Shown: positions 42,112 to 42,675 of the stretch, in pieces
Layout of the letters: each line of letters opens with the position of its first letter
Position numbering within the stretch: position 1 is the stretch's first letter
Assembly: GCA_035626475.1 (NCBI GenBank)
Contig: DASPNP010000009.1
Span: 1 to 42,675 of the forward strand
Reading direction: 5' to 3'
From: DASPKT01 sp035626475
GTDB taxonomy: Bacteria > Pseudomonadota > Alphaproteobacteria > Azospirillales > Azospirillaceae
Length of the DNA: 42,675 bases
Made by a program: the position numbers and the translations under genes
Notes under the pieces: model-generated
What the model saw: only the letters and a program-made list of their open reading frames with translations
Told to the model about the DNA's origin: nothing
Databases searched by the model: none

Positions 42112-42675
42112 ATGCCCGACACCACGACGCTGAACCGCCCCGACTCCGCCATTGCCGACGCGCGCAAGCTGGAGATGCTTCGGGCCCTGGAGCGCAAGGT
42201 CCTCTGGCTGTCGAGCTGGATGATCCACAACGCCAACCATCTCCGACCGTCGCGCGACGGGCTGAAGGTCGGCGGCCACCAAGCGTCCAGCGCCTCGCTC
42301 GCCAGCATCATGACGGCGCTCTATTTCGACGTGCTGCGGCCGCAGGACCGCGTCGCGGTGAAGCCGCACGCCAGCCCCGTCTTCCATGCCATCCAGTACC
42401 TGATGGGCCGCCAGACCCGCGAGAAGATGGAGAATTTCCGGGCGCTCGGCGGCGTGCAGAGCTACCCGTCGCGGACCAAGGACACGGCCGACGTCGACTT
42501 CTCCACCGGCTCGGTGGGCCTGGGCGTGGCGGTGACCGCCTTCGCCTCGATGGTGCAGGACTATGTCCGGCTGAAGGGCCTCAGCCAGGAGCCGCAGGGC
42601 CGCATGGTGGCGCTGGTCGGCGACGCCGAGCTGGACGAGGGCAACGTCTTCGAGGCGATGCTGGAGGGGTGGAAG
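42112..42675 (+). CDS. 2-oxoacid dehydrogenase E1 component, AceE/MdeB-like (partial)
   Basis: The first 188 codons; the rest lies beyond the right edge (full homologues are about 780-890 residues). AGGAAGGAG precedes ATG 42112. It is a thiamin diphosphate-dependent, single-chain E1 of the AceE type: GGHQASSASLASIMTALYFD, VKPHASPVFHAIQYLMGRQ, SYPSRTKDTADVDFSTGSVG, and the cofactor motif start GDAELDEGN near residue 175. It would decarboxylate pyruvate or a related 2-oxoacid such as 2-oxobutyrate. The shorter type next to an Lrp-family gene recalls MdeB of the methionine-gamma-lyase locus. The substrate assignment is an inference; no methionine lyase gene is visible in the window. Confidence 0.85.
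   Translation, partial: MPDTTTLNRPDSAIADARKLEMLRALERKVLWLSSWMIHNANHLRPSRDGLKVGGHQASSASLASIMTALYFDVLRPQDRVAVKPHASPVFHAIQYLMGRQTREKMENFRALGGVQSYPSRTKDTADVDFSTGSVGLGVAVTAFASMVQDYVRLKGLSQEPQGRMVALVGDAELDEGNVFEAMLEGWK

Overview
This is a high-GC window (roughly two-thirds G+C by eye) with alphaproteobacterial gene content: long RTX/type I secretion genes, an HWE-kinase remnant, many two-component genes, and GTG/TTG starts behind GGAG-like ribosome sites. An Azospirillum-like member of the Rhodospirillales is the best guess. This rests on gene style only, not on a marker gene.

Layout. (1) 1-7251, minus strand: the first 2417 codons of a giant secreted repeat protein whose C-terminus lies beyond the left edge. 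It has about 20 short N-terminal repeats, then 18 Ig-like repeats of about 100 residues. (2) 7721-15005, plus strand, divergent from it: a tight operon of a type I secretion ABC transporter, its HlyD adaptor, a Sel1-repeat protein, a TPR/GT9-like glycosyltransferase and a UDP-glucuronate decarboxylase (UDP-xylose synthase). This reads as an export and probable glycosylation locus for the giant protein. (3) 15006-16117: a scar with a hybrid insertion-sequence remnant and a broken sensor-kinase fragment. (4) 16118-27098: a sensory island. It holds a chemoreceptor with a co-transcribed exported protein (minus), then a YfiR-like periplasmic protein, a TonB-dependent receptor, an OmpR-type regulator and a hybrid kinase with receiver and HPt (plus), then a periplasmic solute-binding protein and an O-methyltransferase (minus). 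The chemoreceptor and the hybrid kinase appear to share the same periplasmic sensor type. (5) 27357-30826: a compact RTX/FG-GAP protein, divergent from a PAS histidine kinase whose ATPase domain looks degenerate. (6) 31317-36302: a TetR repressor and an RND efflux pair, with a clear promoter and a 25-bp palindromic operator between them. (7) 36289-38979: a stand-alone receiver protein divergent from a histidine kinase/LuxR-type regulator pair. (8) 38987-41389: a small membrane protein, an XRE regulator with a 19-bp palindrome at its promoter, and a YbaL/KefB-type cation:proton antiporter. (9) 41481-42675: an Lrp-type regulator divergent from the start of an AceE/MdeB-like 2-oxoacid dehydrogenase E1.

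The strongest candidate for an under-described system is the giant Ig-repeat protein together with its secretion, glycosyltransferase and UDP-xylose genes. The second is the outer-membrane-to-chemotaxis sensory island. Functions are assigned by reading motifs; no database search was possible.
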